From contig NZ_LR215979.1 in assembly GCF_900683735.1 (NCBI RefSeq), forward strand, positions 1,178,001-1,242,000: a DNA stretch of 64,000 bases, in the 5' to 3' direction. Source of the DNA: Fusobacterium ulcerans ATCC 49185. Its GTDB lineage: Bacteria; Fusobacteriota; Fusobacteriia; Fusobacteriales; Fusobacteriaceae. Below, piece after piece: positions 32,337 through 41,556 of this stretch. Position 1 is the stretch's first letter. Every line of letters starts with the position of its first letter. The notes under the pieces are model-generated. The model was not told the origin of the DNA. It made no database searches and saw nothing but the letters and a program-made list of their open reading frames with translations. The translations under genes were made by a program, and so were the position numbers.

Positions 32337-32444
32337 ATGAAAGTAATAATAATAACAGGAGTAATGATAATAATGTTGTTTATGGCAGCATACAAATTAA
32401 TAGACAAGGCATTTGAGGAGATGGAGAAGTGGGACAAGGAATAA
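32337..32444 (+). CDS. 35-aa membrane peptide, twin of the one at 8619
   Basis: TAGGAGGGAAAG precedes ATG 32337. One helix (IIITGVMIIMLFMAAYK) is followed by an acidic tail. It has the same length and layout as the chromosomal peptide at 8619-8726. Its end overlaps the RusA start by 16 bases. Confidence 0.6.
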   Translation: MKVIIITGVMIIMLFMAAYKLIDKAFEEMEKWDKE

Positions 32445-32791
32445 AACAAGAATACCTAATACCTTTTAGGCCTCCAACAGTAAATACTTACTGGCGGAGA
32501 TCTGGAAAAAATATACATCTTTCTGAAAAAGGGACAGCTTTTAAAAGAGATGTAAAAAATTTTATGAGAACCCAAAAAAATAAAAAATTAAGTAGTGAAC
32601 CTCTTGCTGTAGAACTTATATTAAATTTTAAAGGTAAAACTAAAAGGGATATAGATAATTACTGTAAGGGGATACTAGACAGTCTTACAGGGATATTGTG
32701 GGAAGATGACAGCCAGATTATAAAGTTAAACATAGAAAAGAATATAGGAGAGAAAGAGGACAACTTCATATTAAGAGTGCAGGAGGTATGA
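32429..32791 (+). CDS. rusA: RusA-family Holliday junction resolvase
   Basis: The 120-aa endonuclease carries the conserved PPTVNTYWR near the N-terminus and RDIDNYCKGILDSLTGILWEDDSQI (about 71-95, with the catalytic aspartates). It resolves four-way junctions in phage recombination and packaging. It starts at GTG 32429 behind GAGGAGATGGAGAA and lies in the rightward early operon. Confidence 0.92.
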   Translation: MGQGIKQEYLIPFRPPTVNTYWRRSGKNIHLSEKGTAFKRDVKNFMRTQKNKKLSSEPLAVELILNFKGKTKRDIDNYCKGILDSLTGILWEDDSQIIKLNIEKNIGEKEDNFILRVQEV

Positions 32792-32967
32792 TGAAAATAT
32801 ATTATTTTAAATATGAAAATGGGAATAAAACAACTACATACATTTCTGGAGATAAGAAAAAAATAGAGGAACAGCATAGATACTTGGGAGTTGATGCGAA
32901 GTATGAAGAGGTTAAAAATGTAGGGGAAATTATAGAGATTGAAGCAGAAAAATTACACACAATATAA
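32791..32967 (+). CDS. 58-aa uncharacterised phage protein
   Basis: The ATG at 32791 (or in-frame at 32788) overlaps the RusA stop and follows AGGAGGT. The small protein is charged (MKIYYFKYENGNKTTTYISG, then EEVKNVGEIIEIEAEKL). No family is recognised. Confidence 0.6.
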   Translation: MKIYYFKYENGNKTTTYISGDKKKIEEQHRYLGVDAKYEEVKNVGEIIEIEAEKLHTI

Positions 32968-32985
32968 TACAGGAGGTATAAGTAC

Positions 32986-33153
32986 ATGATATACCTTTGT
33001 AGAAAGTGCAGAAGATTTTTAGCAAACATAAAAACAGAGAAAAATTTGTATTTAAAGGGTAAGTCTATAATAGTGCAAGGGGAAGGAATAGAAATAACCT
33101 GTAAATGTGGAGAAAAAACACTAATAAGCCTTGCAAACAATAAAAAAGAATAG
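32986..33153 (+). CDS. Com-like zinc-ribbon regulator, 55 aa
   Basis: Two cysteine pairs (CRKC at 5-8 and CKCG at about 39-42) frame a small zinc ribbon, with LCRKCRRFLANI and ITCKCGEKTLISLAN matching the pattern of Mu Com-type proteins. In Mu, Com binds the mRNA of the DNA-modification gene mom and turns on its translation. Here the next gene is a Dam-type methylase behind an RNA hairpin, the same arrangement. AGGAGGTATAAGTAC precedes the start. Confidence 0.65.
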   Translation: MIYLCRKCRRFLANIKTEKNLYLKGKSIIVQGEGIEITCKCGEKTLISLANNKKE

Positions 33154-33197
33154 TATAATTTAAGAAATTAAATAAATTGAAGGTACCAAGCAACATT

Positions 33198-33257
33198 AAA
33201 GGAGCCAAGAACTAACTATGTAGGAAACTATATGGTTTGTTTTTCGCTCCTTTTTTT
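33198..33257 (+). promoter_or_regulatory. two-tier hairpin with GAAA tetraloop before the Dam gene
   Basis: An outer 8-bp stem (AAAGGAGC, 33198-33205, with GCTCCTTT, 33246-33253) encloses a 10-bp inner stem (AACTATGTAG with CTATATGGTT, some G-U pairs) capped by GAAA. Seven T residues follow, then the methylase ribosome site at 33265. It may be a terminator/attenuator or a Com target. Confidence 0.7.
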
Positions 33258-33273
33258 GTTTTTAGGAGGAAAA

Positions 33274-34170
33274 ATGAGCAAAATAAAAGTTCCCTTCCCT
33301 TATATGGGAAGCAAAGGGCGATTTTATAAAGAAATAAAAGAAGTATTTATAGAGAATAAAAGAGAAAACTTTATAGATTTATTCGCTGGAGCTATGGAAG
33401 TACCAGTAAATTTAAAGGTAGAGTTTTCAGATTTGAATGTAGAAGCAAATGTTAAAGATTGTAAAATAGAGGCTCTTATAAAGCATAAGGATGTATTTAA
33501 GCTTTATGAAAGAGCGTTAACATATGTATGTGGGCAAATAGATTTTAAAAGTTCTAGAAGCCTTTATGATACAAACAGAGCAAAATTCGACGAAATAAAT
33601 ATAAAATTTAAAAGTATATTCCAGAATGTTTGCCCTTGCTGTGGTAAAAAGATAGATAACAATGTAGAAAATAAAGAATTTTCTGAAGATGAAAAGGAAA
33701 TTCTAAAAGCATTAATGGGGTTTGGTGGAAAAGGGGAAAGTCTTTCCAATACTTTCTATAGCATAGCAAAGGCAGAGAAATTTAAAGGGTACATTGATGG
33801 AATTAAAAAACTAAAGGTACATTTTAAAGAATTTGATGAGACTTGGGAATATAAAGATAGTTTTATATTTTTAGATCCTCCATATATCCAAAAGACAAAA
33901 CTAGATAAAGAACAAAATTTTGTCGGGTATGGATATGCAGGAGACGGAGGAAAAGAGTGGGGATTAAAAGATGATGATAGACTAATAAAGTTTATAGAAA
34001 ATAATCTAAATAAAAATAATGTATTCCTAATATTTGGAAGTGCAGAAAATAATCTAAAAAAGCTTATAGAGAAAAATTTTAAAAATGCAGAATTTTCAGA
34101 GAAAATTTATAAATTCCAAACTTTTGGGAAAGTAACAGACAGATTGGAATGGTTCTGTTTAATAAAATAG
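33274..34170 (+). CDS. Dam-type DNA adenine N6-methyltransferase
   Basis: The 298-aa D12-class enzyme starts at 33274 behind GGAGGAAAA. Motifs: PFPYMGSKGR (about 6-15), an AdoMet motif IDLFAGAMEV (about 36-45) in place of the common FxGxG, and catalytic FLDPPYI (about 206-212). A CPCCGKK segment (about 126-132) suggests an inserted zinc knuckle. It likely protects phage DNA. The recognition site is not predictable. Confidence 0.88.
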   Translation: MSKIKVPFPYMGSKGRFYKEIKEVFIENKRENFIDLFAGAMEVPVNLKVEFSDLNVEANVKDCKIEALIKHKDVFKLYERALTYVCGQIDFKSSRSLYDTNRAKFDEINIKFKSIFQNVCPCCGKKIDNNVENKEFSEDEKEILKALMGFGGKGESLSNTFYSIAKAEKFKGYIDGIKKLKVHFKEFDETWEYKDSFIFLDPPYIQKTKLDKEQNFVGYGYAGDGGKEWGLKDDDRLIKFIENNLNKNNVFLIFGSAENNLKKLIEKNFKNAEFSEKIYKFQTFGKVTDRLEWFCLIK

Positions 34171-34197
34171 AAAAAAATAATTAAAAGAGGTGGTGAT

Positions 34198-34953
34198 GTG
34201 GCAAGGATAAGAGATCCAGCAAGGGATAAAGCGAAGGAGTTATATCTAAATAACAAAGATATTACAAATAGAGAGATAGCAAATATCTTAGGAATAGATG
34301 AAAAGAAAGTAGCAACTTGGAAATATAGGGATAAATGGGAATGTAATACAGAAGAAAAAAAGAATGTAGTACAACAAAATAAAAAGTGTAGTACTACAAA
34401 ACCAAAAGAAGAGAAAAAAGAATTGGTTTCCAATGAAGATAAAGGCTATGAATGGGTAGATGAAGAGGACGGATTGACTGATAAGCAAAGACTTTTCTGT
34501 CATTATTATATGCAATCTTTGAATGCTTTTCAGGCAGCTATAAAGGCAGAATATAGTCCAAGTTATGCAAGAGTTGATGTATATCGTCTCCTAGAAAATC
34601 CTAGCATAAAAAAATATTTAGGGAAATTAAAAGAGCAGCAAAAACAAGATTTCCTTATCTCCCAAGAAAAGATTCTTAATCGTCACGTTCAAGTGGCTTT
34701 TTCGGACATAAATGAGTATTTTGAGGAAAACGGAAGCTTAAAACCTTTATCAGAAACAGATGGAAGCTTAATTAAAAAGCTAAAGATAACAGAAACAGAA
34801 GAAAGAAGGACTGTGGAGATAGAACTTATAGAGAAATGTAAATCTTTAGACGCTTTGACAAAATGGGTAGGACTTGATCCAGTATATCAAGATAAAAATA
34901 AATCTAAGAATGAAACACCAGTGTTTAAAGGTAGTGATGACCTTGAAGACTAA
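34198..34953 (+). CDS. terminase small subunit
   Basis: The 251-aa DNA-recognition subunit begins at GTG 34198 behind GAGGTGGTGAT. The N-terminal helix-turn-helix (LYLNNKDITNREIANILGID, about 16-36) precedes the terminase_2 domain (LTDKQRLFCHYYMQSLNAFQ to ENPSIKKYLGKL). It binds the packaging site and recruits the large subunit, whose start lies within its last codons. Confidence 0.92.
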   Translation: MARIRDPARDKAKELYLNNKDITNREIANILGIDEKKVATWKYRDKWECNTEEKKNVVQQNKKCSTTKPKEEKKELVSNEDKGYEWVDEEDGLTDKQRLFCHYYMQSLNAFQAAIKAEYSPSYARVDVYRLLENPSIKKYLGKLKEQQKQDFLISQEKILNRHVQVAFSDINEYFEENGSLKPLSETDGSLIKKLKITETEERRTVEIELIEKCKSLDALTKWVGLDPVYQDKNKSKNETPVFKGSDDLED

Positions 34954-36268
34954 TTATGTAGACGTTAATTTACCAGAAATAATAGGAAAAAGATATAAAA
35001 CATTTTGGAACTATAAAGGCAGATATAGAGTAGTAAAAGGTGGAAGAGGAAGCAAGAAAAGCTATACAACAGCTTTAAACTTTATTTATAGGCTTATGAA
35101 ACTACCAGAAAGTAATCTACTTGTAGTAAGGAAAGTGTTTGACACACAAAGAGGAAGCACCTTTGCACAGTTACAGATAGCAATAAGAAGATTAAAAGTA
35201 GGACATCTCTGGAAATGTACCGTTTCTCCCATGGAAATGACATATATTCCAACAGGGCAAAAGATTATTTTTAGAGGACTAGATGATCCCTTAAAGTTAA
35301 CATCTATAACAGTAAGTACAGGATATCTTTGTTGGTGCTGGTTTGAGGAAGCTTACCAGATAGAAAATGAGGATGATTTTAATAAGATTGACTTATCTAT
35401 TAGGGGAGCAGTACCAGAACATCTATTCAAGCAAATTACCTGTACTTTTAACCCTTGGGCAGAAACACACTGGATGAATGAACGCTTTTTTAAAGATGGA
35501 GTAGAGGATAAAGAAAATCTTTTAAGTAAGGGTTTAGCAATACATAAACATACAGAAGATATATTGGCAATTACTACAAATTTTAGAGCTAATGAATTCT
35601 TAGATGAAGCAGATAAAAAAGTTTTCAAGGTAATGGAACAGGAAAATCCAAAAAGATTCTCTGTAGAAGGAAATGGAGACTGGGGAATATGTGAAGGAAC
35701 TGTTTACTATAGATGGGAGATTTTAGAATTTAATTTAAAAGAATTGTTAAAATCTGGTAGGATTCTGCAAGCTGCTTTTGGTTTAGACTTTGGATTTACC
35801 AATGATCCTAGTGCCTTTGTAGCCTGTATAGTGGATGAAATTAGAAAAGAAATGTATATTTTTGATGAACATTATGAAAAGGCCATGTTCAATGAAGATA
35901 TAATAAGAATTCTTACTTATAAGGGATACTCAAAAGAAAAGATAATAGCAGATGGTGCAGAGCCAAAATCTATTAAATGGATGGCAAGAAATGGACTACC
36001 AAATATAATTGAAGCAGAGAAAGGAAGAGATAGCGTAAATTTTGGAATACAGTATTTACAGGGATATAAAGTATATATTCATCCCAAATGTCAGAACTTC
36101 ATCATGGAGATAAAAAATTATGTATGGGCAGTAGATAAGAAAACAGGTAAAGCATTAAATGAACCGATAGGTAATTACAATCACCTTATGGATGCTTGGA
36201 GATATGCAGTAGAACCATTAATAATTAAATCTAGGGCTATTATTACAGGGAAACCAATAGGGACATAA
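34937..36268 (+). CDS. terminase large subunit (PBSX family)
   Basis: The 443-aa packaging motor has the ATPase Walker A VVKGGRGSKKSYTTAL (about 33-48) and a Walker B-type CWCWFEEAY. Its C-terminal nuclease shows GLDFGFTNDPSAF and NHLMDAWRYAVEP. I placed the start at ATG 34937 (AAAGGTAG upstream), overlapping the small subunit by 17 bases. The longer frame would overlap it far more. Confidence 0.93.
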   Translation: MTLKTNYVDVNLPEIIGKRYKTFWNYKGRYRVVKGGRGSKKSYTTALNFIYRLMKLPESNLLVVRKVFDTQRGSTFAQLQIAIRRLKVGHLWKCTVSPMEMTYIPTGQKIIFRGLDDPLKLTSITVSTGYLCWCWFEEAYQIENEDDFNKIDLSIRGAVPEHLFKQITCTFNPWAETHWMNERFFKDGVEDKENLLSKGLAIHKHTEDILAITTNFRANEFLDEADKKVFKVMEQENPKRFSVEGNGDWGICEGTVYYRWEILEFNLKELLKSGRILQAAFGLDFGFTNDPSAFVACIVDEIRKEMYIFDEHYEKAMFNEDIIRILTYKGYSKEKIIADGAEPKSIKWMARNGLPNIIEAEKGRDSVNFGIQYLQGYKVYIHPKCQNFIMEIKNYVWAVDKKTGKALNEPIGNYNHLMDAWRYAVEPLIIKSRAIITGKPIGT

Positions 36269-36281
36269 GGAAGGAGGGGAT

Positions 36282-37883
36282 ATGAGAGAAATAACTTTTA
36301 ATGATATTTTTAAAGTTGGAGAAGACTTTAAGAGTGATAAAGATTATAGTCGAGTATCTAAATACAATAAATATAAAGAATTTAGAGAAAATCATGTGGG
36401 AAGATTCTTTAAAACAAGACTTATAAAAAATTTGAGACTGCAAGATGAAGTGGCAGCTTGGTTGAATGAAGATGGATATATAGGATACCACCTTGACAAT
36501 AGGTTTATTCCATATACAGTAAATAATCAAAAATTGACAATAGAAGATCTTATAGTGGAATGTACTTTGCCAAAGAGTGCAATAACTGTACTTAAAAATT
36601 TTTCTGTAGGGGAAAAGCCTATTGTTGTCACAGGGGTGGAGGAAGAAGACAAATGGGTAAAAGAGTTTGAAAAAAGAGAAACTATACATTCTAAATTAAA
36701 AGAAATGGTAACGGAACAGCTAACACTTGGGAATTGTTATACCAAGATAGAAAGAATAGATAAAAAAGCAGAACTGACACCTTTACCAGCAGAAAATATA
36801 CTTCTTATACCAGCATTGCACAATGCCAGAAGACTTGGAGCATACCTGTATTATGAAGAAAGATTAAAAATAAATGGAAAAGAAGAAGATGGTTTATATG
36901 TAGAGCTACATCTTAAAGGTAAGAACATAGTAAGAGCCTATAGATATGCTGGTAATAAAATTGGAGCACAAATACCTTTATCTGCAATAGATAGAGCTTT
37001 TACAGTAGGAAAAAATATAAAAGATACTTCTAAAAAGGGACAGAGAGGTTTTGAATATACTATAAATACAGAGCTAGAAGATTATGATATACAAAACTTT
37101 ATGGGATTGGATAAGGATATTGGAGAGTTATACGCAGAAAGTATTTACAATGGCTTATCTTCTACATTCTTAGAAATGACTATAAGAATGACTTCTAACA
37201 GTTATTTATTTAATAAGGTAAATAATCCCAATATGATAGGTCCAGATGTATCTGAAACCCAAGTTTCTATAGTTCCTACTTGGAAAGAAAATGTATTAGG
37301 AGCAGACTATCAAGAACAAAAAACAGTAAAGCAGGGAAGATACCATATCATCAGTGATCCAAAGTGGATAGGGGGAATGAAATATGTAGAGCCCCCAACT
37401 TCCCATGTAGACACTATTTATAGGCACTTAGAATTAAACTACTCCAATGCTTATAGTCAATTAGGAGTAAATGCAGTGGCACTTGGATTAGTAACAGATG
37501 GGGGAAGTATTAGCAGTGGAGAAGCATTTAAAAAAGCCATAACACCTACTTTAAATAAAGCTAGGGATATAGTTAACAATATATATACCCCTCTTCTTGC
37601 ACTATACAGCCAAGCTTACAAATTAGAAACAGGAAAAGAGTTTTCTAAACTAGATATAGAGTTCAGCGATGGAATATCTCTATCTGAAAAGGAAGAGACA
37701 GAAAATGCCTCTATGGAAATAAACAACAAGTTAAAATCTAGAAAAACTTATTTAATAAGCAAAGGATATACAGAGGAAGCAGCAGACAAAGAACTTGAAA
37801 GGATAGCAGAAGAGCAAAACAAACTATCTGGAATAGTTGTGGATACAGTGACAGAAGAAGATATAGGAGGTAATGATGAATAG
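36282..37883 (+). CDS. portal protein (SPP1 gp6-like)
   Basis: The 533-aa head portal ring protein contains the family-like core LEDYDIQNFMGLDKDIGELY (about 263-282), SQLGVNAVALGL (about 392-403) and a long helical C-terminus. AAGGAGGGGAT precedes the start. It gives the channel for DNA entry and exit. It overlaps the minor capsid gene by one base. Confidence 0.88.
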   Translation: MREITFNDIFKVGEDFKSDKDYSRVSKYNKYKEFRENHVGRFFKTRLIKNLRLQDEVAAWLNEDGYIGYHLDNRFIPYTVNNQKLTIEDLIVECTLPKSAITVLKNFSVGEKPIVVTGVEEEDKWVKEFEKRETIHSKLKEMVTEQLTLGNCYTKIERIDKKAELTPLPAENILLIPALHNARRLGAYLYYEERLKINGKEEDGLYVELHLKGKNIVRAYRYAGNKIGAQIPLSAIDRAFTVGKNIKDTSKKGQRGFEYTINTELEDYDIQNFMGLDKDIGELYAESIYNGLSSTFLEMTIRMTSNSYLFNKVNNPNMIGPDVSETQVSIVPTWKENVLGADYQEQKTVKQGRYHIISDPKWIGGMKYVEPPTSHVDTIYRHLELNYSNAYSQLGVNAVALGLVTDGGSISSGEAFKKAITPTLNKARDIVNNIYTPLLALYSQAYKLETGKEFSKLDIEFSDGISLSEKEETENASMEINNKLKSRKTYLISKGYTEEAADKELERIAEEQNKLSGIVVDTVTEEDIGGNDE

Positions 37884-38962
37884 TGGCTAAAGACAAAAGA
37901 GACTATCTTATAAAACTTTATGAACAGGCTCTAAATGACCTTATAAAAGTATTTGAAGAGAACTTGAAAGTAGGAAAAAAAATTGATTATGAAAGAGCTT
38001 TGCTCCTAAACCTAAAGAAAGCTTTTGAAGAAATCAAGGAGCAGAAAAAAATAATACAGATGACCTTAAATGATGAATATCTTAATAGAAAAATAAAAGA
38101 GATAGAAAGTAGCATAAGGATAAATAATGTAGCTCTAGACTTTGATTATACGAAGTTTACAGAGATAGACATAGAGAATGTTAATGGACTATATAAAATC
38201 TTTAATGACAAGCTTAACAGAGCTGAAAAAGGTATAGGGAAGCAGATACAATCTTTCTTCACAGAGCAGGAGAAAAGAGATACATCTGAACTTAATAAAA
38301 TATTGAGAGATGAGCTAGTATTAAGAGAACTTGGAAAAAGTAAAGAACAAGCGATAGTAGATGTAACAGGAAAACTTAAAGATAATCTATATTTTAACCT
38401 TAAAACAGATAAAGGGAAGCATATAAGGATGTCTTTACCAGCATATGCAAAGATGAATTTAAATACAATGTTCCAACAGGCTAAAAATACAGCTTCAATC
38501 CAAGCAGTAAAAGACACAAAAAATAATCTTGTAAAATTTTCTAAACATTATTGGACCTGTGAAACTTGTGCTAAATATGCAGAAGGTCGAGTATATAGCC
38601 TAGATAAGAGGATAAAGAAATATCCATATCTGTATGATATTCCAGGCTTTAACAAAGGATATAAAAGTATACACCCTAACTGTAAGCACCTTTTATCTGG
38701 CTATTTTGAGGAAGGCTATACAGAAAAAGAGATAGAAGAAAATAAAAAACTTTCTAAGGAACAAAAAGATAATAGAAGTCCAAAAATGATAGAGAAATAT
38801 AATCTTAAACAGGAAATAAACAGACTTGAAAGATTAAAAAAAGGGATAAAAGAAAAAATAGATGTAATTGAGAACGAAGACCAAAAAGCAGTGTTAAGAA
38901 GAAAAAATAGAGAGATAAATATAAAAATAAGAGACTTAAAAGATAAAATTAAGGAGTTATAG
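37883..38962 (+). CDS. minor capsid/morphogenesis protein
   Basis: The 359-aa protein resembles phage minor capsid protein 2/Mu-F-like proteins: a long helical N-terminus, then WTCETCAKYAEGRVYSLDK and IHPNCKHLLSGYF (about 215-275) with paired Cys and His. A GTG start at 37883 follows AGGAGGTAATG. The coiled-coil tail is highly charged. It probably joins the head near the portal. Confidence 0.82.
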   Translation: MAKDKRDYLIKLYEQALNDLIKVFEENLKVGKKIDYERALLLNLKKAFEEIKEQKKIIQMTLNDEYLNRKIKEIESSIRINNVALDFDYTKFTEIDIENVNGLYKIFNDKLNRAEKGIGKQIQSFFTEQEKRDTSELNKILRDELVLRELGKSKEQAIVDVTGKLKDNLYFNLKTDKGKHIRMSLPAYAKMNLNTMFQQAKNTASIQAVKDTKNNLVKFSKHYWTCETCAKYAEGRVYSLDKRIKKYPYLYDIPGFNKGYKSIHPNCKHLLSGYFEEGYTEKEIEENKKLSKEQKDNRSPKMIEKYNLKQEINRLERLKKGIKEKIDVIENEDQKAVLRRKNREINIKIRDLKDKIKEL

Positions 38963-38971
38963 GAGGAAAAT

Positions 38972-39613
38972 ATGACAATAGAAGAGTTATTGGCAGAGAT
39001 AACAAAGAACAAAGGGAATAAAGAATTTATAACAGCACTAACAGCCTTGAATATTGTAGCAGCAAAGGAAGTGGAAGCGAAATATACAGATGAAGGGGTA
39101 AAAAAATATTTAACAGAAAATAGTACTTTAAATGAGGAACTAGCAGCAGCGAATACAAGAAAATTTCTTGCTGGAAAACTTGGGAAAACTGAAAAAGATA
39201 TTACAGATGAGGACATAGCTCTTGAACTTGTTCCAAAATCTGTATTAAATGAGCAGGCAGGGAAATACCAAGGTAAAATTAAAGATTATGAAATAAGAAA
39301 GGCTTTAGGAGATAAGGCAGACTTATTAAAACCACACTTGGATGCTGAAAAAATTGTTTTAGATGAAGATTTAAATATAAAAGGGTTAGAAGAACAAGTA
39401 ACAGGACTAAAAACAAAATTTGCCACACTGTTTAATACTCAAGAAGATGAAGAAGGAAACGATACAGGTGGAGGATTTAAAAACGGGAAAGGTGGAACAC
39501 CAAAAAATCCTTGGTTAGCAGAAAATTGGAACACAGGAGAACAAACAAAGCTATACAAAGAAAACAAGGAATTAGCTATACAGTACATGGAAGAAACAGG
39601 ATATAAATATTAA
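38972..39613 (+). CDS. capsid scaffolding protein
   Basis: The 213-aa protein is placed directly before the major capsid gene and has the scaffold pattern: a helical charged body and a C-terminus with GGTPKNPWLAENWNTGEQ and KENKELAIQYMEETG. It guides head assembly and then leaves. AGGAGGAAAAT precedes ATG 38972. Confidence 0.8.
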   Translation: MTIEELLAEITKNKGNKEFITALTALNIVAAKEVEAKYTDEGVKKYLTENSTLNEELAAANTRKFLAGKLGKTEKDITDEDIALELVPKSVLNEQAGKYQGKIKDYEIRKALGDKADLLKPHLDAEKIVLDEDLNIKGLEEQVTGLKTKFATLFNTQEDEEGNDTGGGFKNGKGGTPKNPWLAENWNTGEQTKLYKENKELAIQYMEETGYKY

Positions 39614-39633
39614 TTTAAAGGGAGTGATAAGAA

Positions 39634-40758
39634 ATGGAAAACAAAAAAATGAGAGTTGACAATTATTTAAAAACACAAGGGTTCTTAATACAACTATTTG
39701 GAACACCTACACCAACAAGAATAGCAGATGTGATAATACCAGAGATATTTGCAGGATATATAAATAAAAATCCATTAGAATTAAATGCCTTTTATCAATC
39801 TGGGGTACTTGTAAGAACTCCAGAATTTGACAATTTAGCAGCAGGGGCAGGGTACACAATTAATATGCCTTATTGGGATGAACTAGAGGGTGGATATGAG
39901 CAAAGAAAAGATAATGATGATGCTGGAGCACCTAAATTTAATAAGATCTCTGCTAAAAAAGAAGTAGCAGTAAAATGTTTTGATGTATATAGAGCAGGAG
40001 CCTCTTCTTTTGCTTCTGAACTTGCTGGAAGCGATGCAATGGGTGCTATACAATCGAAGGTTGGACATAAAATTACAAATCTAGACCAAAAAAGAATATT
40101 CCAATTACTTGATGGAGTATTTGCTTCTACAGATATGTCTAAAAATGTTTTAGATATTTCTACTTTAACAGGGAAAGAGGCTGTTTTCTCTCCAAAAGCA
40201 TTAATAAGAGCACAAGGATTACTAGGAGATAGGCAAGACCAAACAGTAGCTATAGCAATGCACTCGGCTACATATACACTATTAAAAGAGCAAAACTTAA
40301 TAACTGTACAAACAAATGCAGATCAGGCAGGGTTGCCGATAGAATACTATGGAAAAAGAAGGGTTATAGTAGATGATGCTATAAAACCAGATACAGATGG
40401 AGTATATAAAACTTACTTATTTGTAGCAGGAGCTATTGCATATGGTAGAGGCGGAGAACAATACCCAGTAGAAATAGGGAAAATACCACACTATGAAGAA
40501 GAAGGGATTACAGTAAGAAAGAACCATATTTTCCATGTAAGAGGAACAAAATGGAAAGGGGCAACAGATGAAGTTATAAATCCAGATGTTGAGTTAATAA
40601 AAGGAACTAACTGGGAAGCAGCATACCCAACTAAACAAATAGCAGTTATTCTTTTAAAACATAGAGTTGAAGAAAAAGTTGTTTCTGGAGCTTCAGTTCT
40701 AAATGGAGAAATACCAGTTGAAGAAACACAAGTTGAAGAAGCTCCAAAAAAGAAATAG
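39634..40758 (+). CDS. major capsid protein
   Basis: The 374-aa HK97-fold coat protein candidate: an N-terminal helix, IADVIIPEIFAGYINKNPL (about 31-49), AGAGYTINMPYWDELEGG (about 71-88), and a C-terminal domain with AMHSATYTLLKEQNLI. A short Glu/Lys-rich tail ends it. Position after the scaffold gene and strong GGGAGTGATAAGA site support high expression. Confidence 0.9.
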   Translation: MENKKMRVDNYLKTQGFLIQLFGTPTPTRIADVIIPEIFAGYINKNPLELNAFYQSGVLVRTPEFDNLAAGAGYTINMPYWDELEGGYEQRKDNDDAGAPKFNKISAKKEVAVKCFDVYRAGASSFASELAGSDAMGAIQSKVGHKITNLDQKRIFQLLDGVFASTDMSKNVLDISTLTGKEAVFSPKALIRAQGLLGDRQDQTVAIAMHSATYTLLKEQNLITVQTNADQAGLPIEYYGKRRVIVDDAIKPDTDGVYKTYLFVAGAIAYGRGGEQYPVEIGKIPHYEEEGITVRKNHIFHVRGTKWKGATDEVINPDVELIKGTNWEAAYPTKQIAVILLKHRVEEKVVSGASVLNGEIPVEETQVEEAPKKK

Positions 40759-40767
40759 GGTGATCTT

Positions 40768-41196
40768 ATGAGTTATCTAACAGTAGAGGAAGCAGAAAAA
40801 ATACTTGAATTTGAGCTAAAAGAATACTCAGAATATTCAACCTTTTCTCCTGAAAAGAAACGATATTTCTTAGATAAAGCTACTGCTAAGATAAACAGTC
40901 TTGATATAGCTTATAGGGGAAGTGCAGAAAATGCCTTTCCCCTTATATATCAAAAAGAAATAGGAGTAGATATAAAAATAGCTTGTGCTTTAGAAAGTGC
41001 TTATATGGCTTTAAGTAAAGAAACTGATATATTGTTGCCTTACAGAAACGGAATAATTGCGGAAAGTGACAAAACTGCAAGTGTTACATATAATTCTGGC
41101 AATAAACTGGAAGAATTAGCAAAATATGGATTTAATAATCTGGAATCTATAAAAACTTTAGAAAGATATATAAGAAAATCTGTAAGTATATCGTAG
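40768..41196 (+). CDS. head-tail connector protein
   Basis: This 142-aa helical protein (EEAEKILEFELKEYSEYSTF, then KRYFLDKATAKINSLD) has the size and place of gp15/gp6-type connector adaptors. Sequence support is weak and the call rests mostly on gene order. It is followed 9 bases later by a probable head-closure protein. Confidence 0.65.
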   Translation: MSYLTVEEAEKILEFELKEYSEYSTFSPEKKRYFLDKATAKINSLDIAYRGSAENAFPLIYQKEIGVDIKIACALESAYMALSKETDILLPYRNGIIAESDKTASVTYNSGNKLEELAKYGFNNLESIKTLERYIRKSVSIS

Positions 41197-41205
41197 GAGG
41201 GGTTT

Positions 41206-41556
41206 ATGGGAAGTTTAAGAGATAGACTCGGATACAATAGGGATAAAATAACCATTTGGGAAGAGACAGAAGGGGAATTGGACCAATACCATAGACCAAC
41301 AAAGGTATGGAAAAAAACAGTTGTACAGGGAACATGGGAAAACTCTATAAAAACTATAAGGAATACCAAAGGTGATGGCGTTTCTTCTGTAGGAAATGCC
41401 CTTGTTCCCTTGCTCCTAGACATAAGAAAAAATATTCTTATAGAGCAGAGAGAAACAGAAGGAGACAGACCAAGTACAGCAGCTAAAAAAATAATAACTA
41501 TGGAGGAAGTGGCAAGAATAAGAAAACCTCCAATAGAGTGGATTTATTATGTCTAA
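41206..41556 (+). CDS. head-closure-like protein
   Basis: This 116-aa protein (LRDRLGYNRDKITIWEETEG, then EDQ-free WKKTVVQGTWEN) fits the size and position of the stopper between the connector and tail completion proteins. It overlaps the next gene by 8 bases. Function is inferred from order. Confidence 0.6.
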   Translation: MGSLRDRLGYNRDKITIWEETEGELDQYHRPTKVWKKTVVQGTWENSIKTIRNTKGDGVSSVGNALVPLLLDIRKNILIEQRETEGDRPSTAAKKIITMEEVARIRKPPIEWIYYV

